DNA from: DATAXV01 sp036272915
GTDB lineage: Bacteria > Chloroflexota > Dormibacteria > Dormibacterales > Dormibacteraceae
NCBI GenBank assembly: GCA_036272915.1
Contig: DATAXV010000241.1
Span: 1-16,096, forward strand
Reading direction: 5' to 3'
Length of the DNA stretch: 16,096 nt
The notes beneath the pieces are model-generated. The model worked only from the letters and a program-made list of their open reading frames with translations. It was not told the origin of the DNA and searched no databases. Positions 15,455-16,096 of the stretch are shown here, piece after piece; position 1 is the first letter of the stretch, and each line of letters opens with the position of its first letter. Both the position numbers and the translations under genes were made by a program.

Positions 15455-16051
15455 TCACGCCGTTGGTTCAGTCGCTATCCCCGGGAGTCGTTCGGACCAT
15501 GGCGACGGTATAGCGGCCCCTCGATATCGGTAGCGAACGATGGCCACCTTCTTAGGGTCGAACAGTGCCGTCTTACCCTCGGCCGGCCGCCAGCCTGGTA
15601 GGTAGTGCCGGTGGAGCCACTTCCAGTTACGATGTGGGTGCTTGTGGCATAGCCAGATCGCTACACGGTGCCATACGATGTCGTCCAGGTAAGAGAACGT
15701 CTTCTTGGACGCTGCATGGCGGAAGTAGTTGGTCCAGCCCCGCAGCATCAGGTTCAGCCTGTACAGCAGGGTTTCCAGAGTGGAATTCAATGCCTCGCGT
15801 GTGAGCTTCCTCACCTTGGCCACGATGGCCACGAGAGAAGGCTTGCTCGGGTATGTGTAGATATATTGCTTGTGAGAGCCTCGCTGTTGATGCCTTCGAA
15901 TACGGGATCCCAGGAAGTCGAAGCCCTCGTCTATGTGGGCGATCTTGGTCTTGGCCTCCGACAGGCGAAGACCCATCGGTTGCAACACTGCTGCCACCTC
16001 ACCTCGCAGCGCTTCGGCGTGTTCGCGGGTACCTGAGACCAGTACCACGAG
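15455..16051 (-). CDS. ltrA: Group II intron reverse transcriptase/maturase (C-terminal part)
   Basis: About 200 residues are visible: the end of the palm right after the YADD box (LVVLVSGTREHAEALRGEV), LRLSEAKTKIAHIDEGFDFL, and the thumb/maturase domain X (LMLRGWTNYFRHAASKKTF, SYLDDIVWHRVAIWL, RYRYRGAAIPSPW). No HNH endonuclease domain follows, so it belongs to the group without this domain. The protein helps splicing and retrohoming of its own intron RNA. Upstream of 16051 the frame stays open to the window edge, but the residues (RFCESRGVRFPPATH) do not resemble a reverse transcriptase and the YADD catalytic aspartates are absent there. The stop is nine bases before domain V. Confidence 0.85.
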   Translation of the reverse strand, partial: LVVLVSGTREHAEALRGEVAAVLQPMGLRLSEAKTKIAHIDEGFDFLGSRIRRHQQRGSHKQYIYTYPSKPSLVAIVAKVRKLTREALNSTLETLLYRLNLMLRGWTNYFRHAASKKTFSYLDDIVWHRVAIWLCHKHPHRNWKWLHRHYLPGWRPAEGKTALFDPKKVAIVRYRYRGAAIPSPWSERLPGIATEPTA

Positions 16052-16096
16052 GTGAGTGGCCGGGGGGAATCTCACCCCCCGGCTCTCGCAGAACCG
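16052..16096 (-). mobile_element. Possible 3' end of a second group II intron nested in the first
   Basis: On the minus strand this edge sequence reads CGGTTC, the last bases of a domain V, then a short linker and a perfect 9-bp hairpin (GCCGGGGGG with CCCCCCGGC around TGAGATT, plus-strand 16059-16083) like domain VI, then CACTCAC, resembling a group II 3' end. It directly abuts CTCGTGGTACTG, the codons following the YADD box of the reverse transcriptase. It differs from domain V-VI at 15360-15445, so it would be a different intron. Only 45 bases are visible. Confidence 0.5.

Larger units (their letters stand above)
15349..16096 (-). mobile_element. Group II intron (3' part, extends beyond window)
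   Basis: On the minus strand the maturase-type reverse transcriptase frame is followed after nine bases by a canonical domain V and then a domain VI-like stem, ending near 15349-15356 in the zinc-ribbon gene. In domain VI, CTGAGG pairs with CCTCGG and CCGGG with CCCGG. The 5' part of the intron lies outside. At 16052 its reverse transcriptase frame changes abruptly to a sequence looking like the end of another group II intron. Confidence 0.82.

Noticed and set aside
15210..15458. 82-codon minus-strand frame ending inside istB
   Set aside because: It reads through intron domain V and antisense-frame codons. The other frame, ending at the TGA overlapping the istB ATG, has the meaningful cysteine pattern.

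Overview
The window is high-GC throughout (roughly two thirds G+C by eye). Its genes use GTG and TTG starts behind AGGAGG-like ribosome sites, and leaderless-looking starts occur. Together with the fused E1 subunit and a Kelch lipoprotein with a Ser/Pro-rich linker, this suggests a chromosome of a high-GC actinobacterium or a Chloroflexota/Dormibacterota-like soil bacterium. The sequence alone cannot decide the phylum.

Left part (1-9115), ordinary chromosomal genes. A ThuA-like gene (minus) is divergent from a five-gene plus-strand cluster. The cluster encodes dihydrolipoyl dehydrogenase (E3), a single-chain fused E1 alpha/beta, a lipoyl E2, an ACT-DUF5612-like protein and a nitrilase-superfamily amidase. 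The first three form a complete 2-oxoacid dehydrogenase complex with gaps of 21 and 0 nt. The ACT protein follows after 28 nt and is probably a ligand sensor, and the amidase follows after 70 nt. Next come a TetR regulator with a palindromic operator over its own start, a decayed isoprenylcysteine-methyltransferase-like membrane protein gene, and a minus-strand 2H phosphoesterase-like gene.

Middle part (9311-14084). A Kelch-propeller lipoprotein gene (minus) is followed 17 bp upstream of its start by an IS21-family element. The element carries tandem 23-bp terminal repeats, istA, istB and an extra zinc-finger gene translationally coupled to istB. Its istA is broken by a separate 423-bp insertion that has its own inverted repeats and a 32-bp perfect palindrome.

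Right part (14085-16096), a mobile-element graveyard on the minus strand. It holds a truncated tyrosine recombinase, a 3'-truncated istB of a second IS21-like element, and the tail of a zinc-ribbon gene coupled to that istB and homologous to the zinc-finger protein of the first element. The zinc-ribbon gene is interrupted by a group II intron with a clear 34-nt domain V and a maturase-type reverse transcriptase. At the right edge, the reverse transcriptase reading frame itself appears to be interrupted, at the YADD box, by the 3' end of a different group II intron, giving a nested (twintron-like) arrangement.

The most interesting points are the possible twintron, the recurring zinc-ribbon partner of istB, and the DUF5612-like sensor next to the 2-oxoacid dehydrogenase genes.
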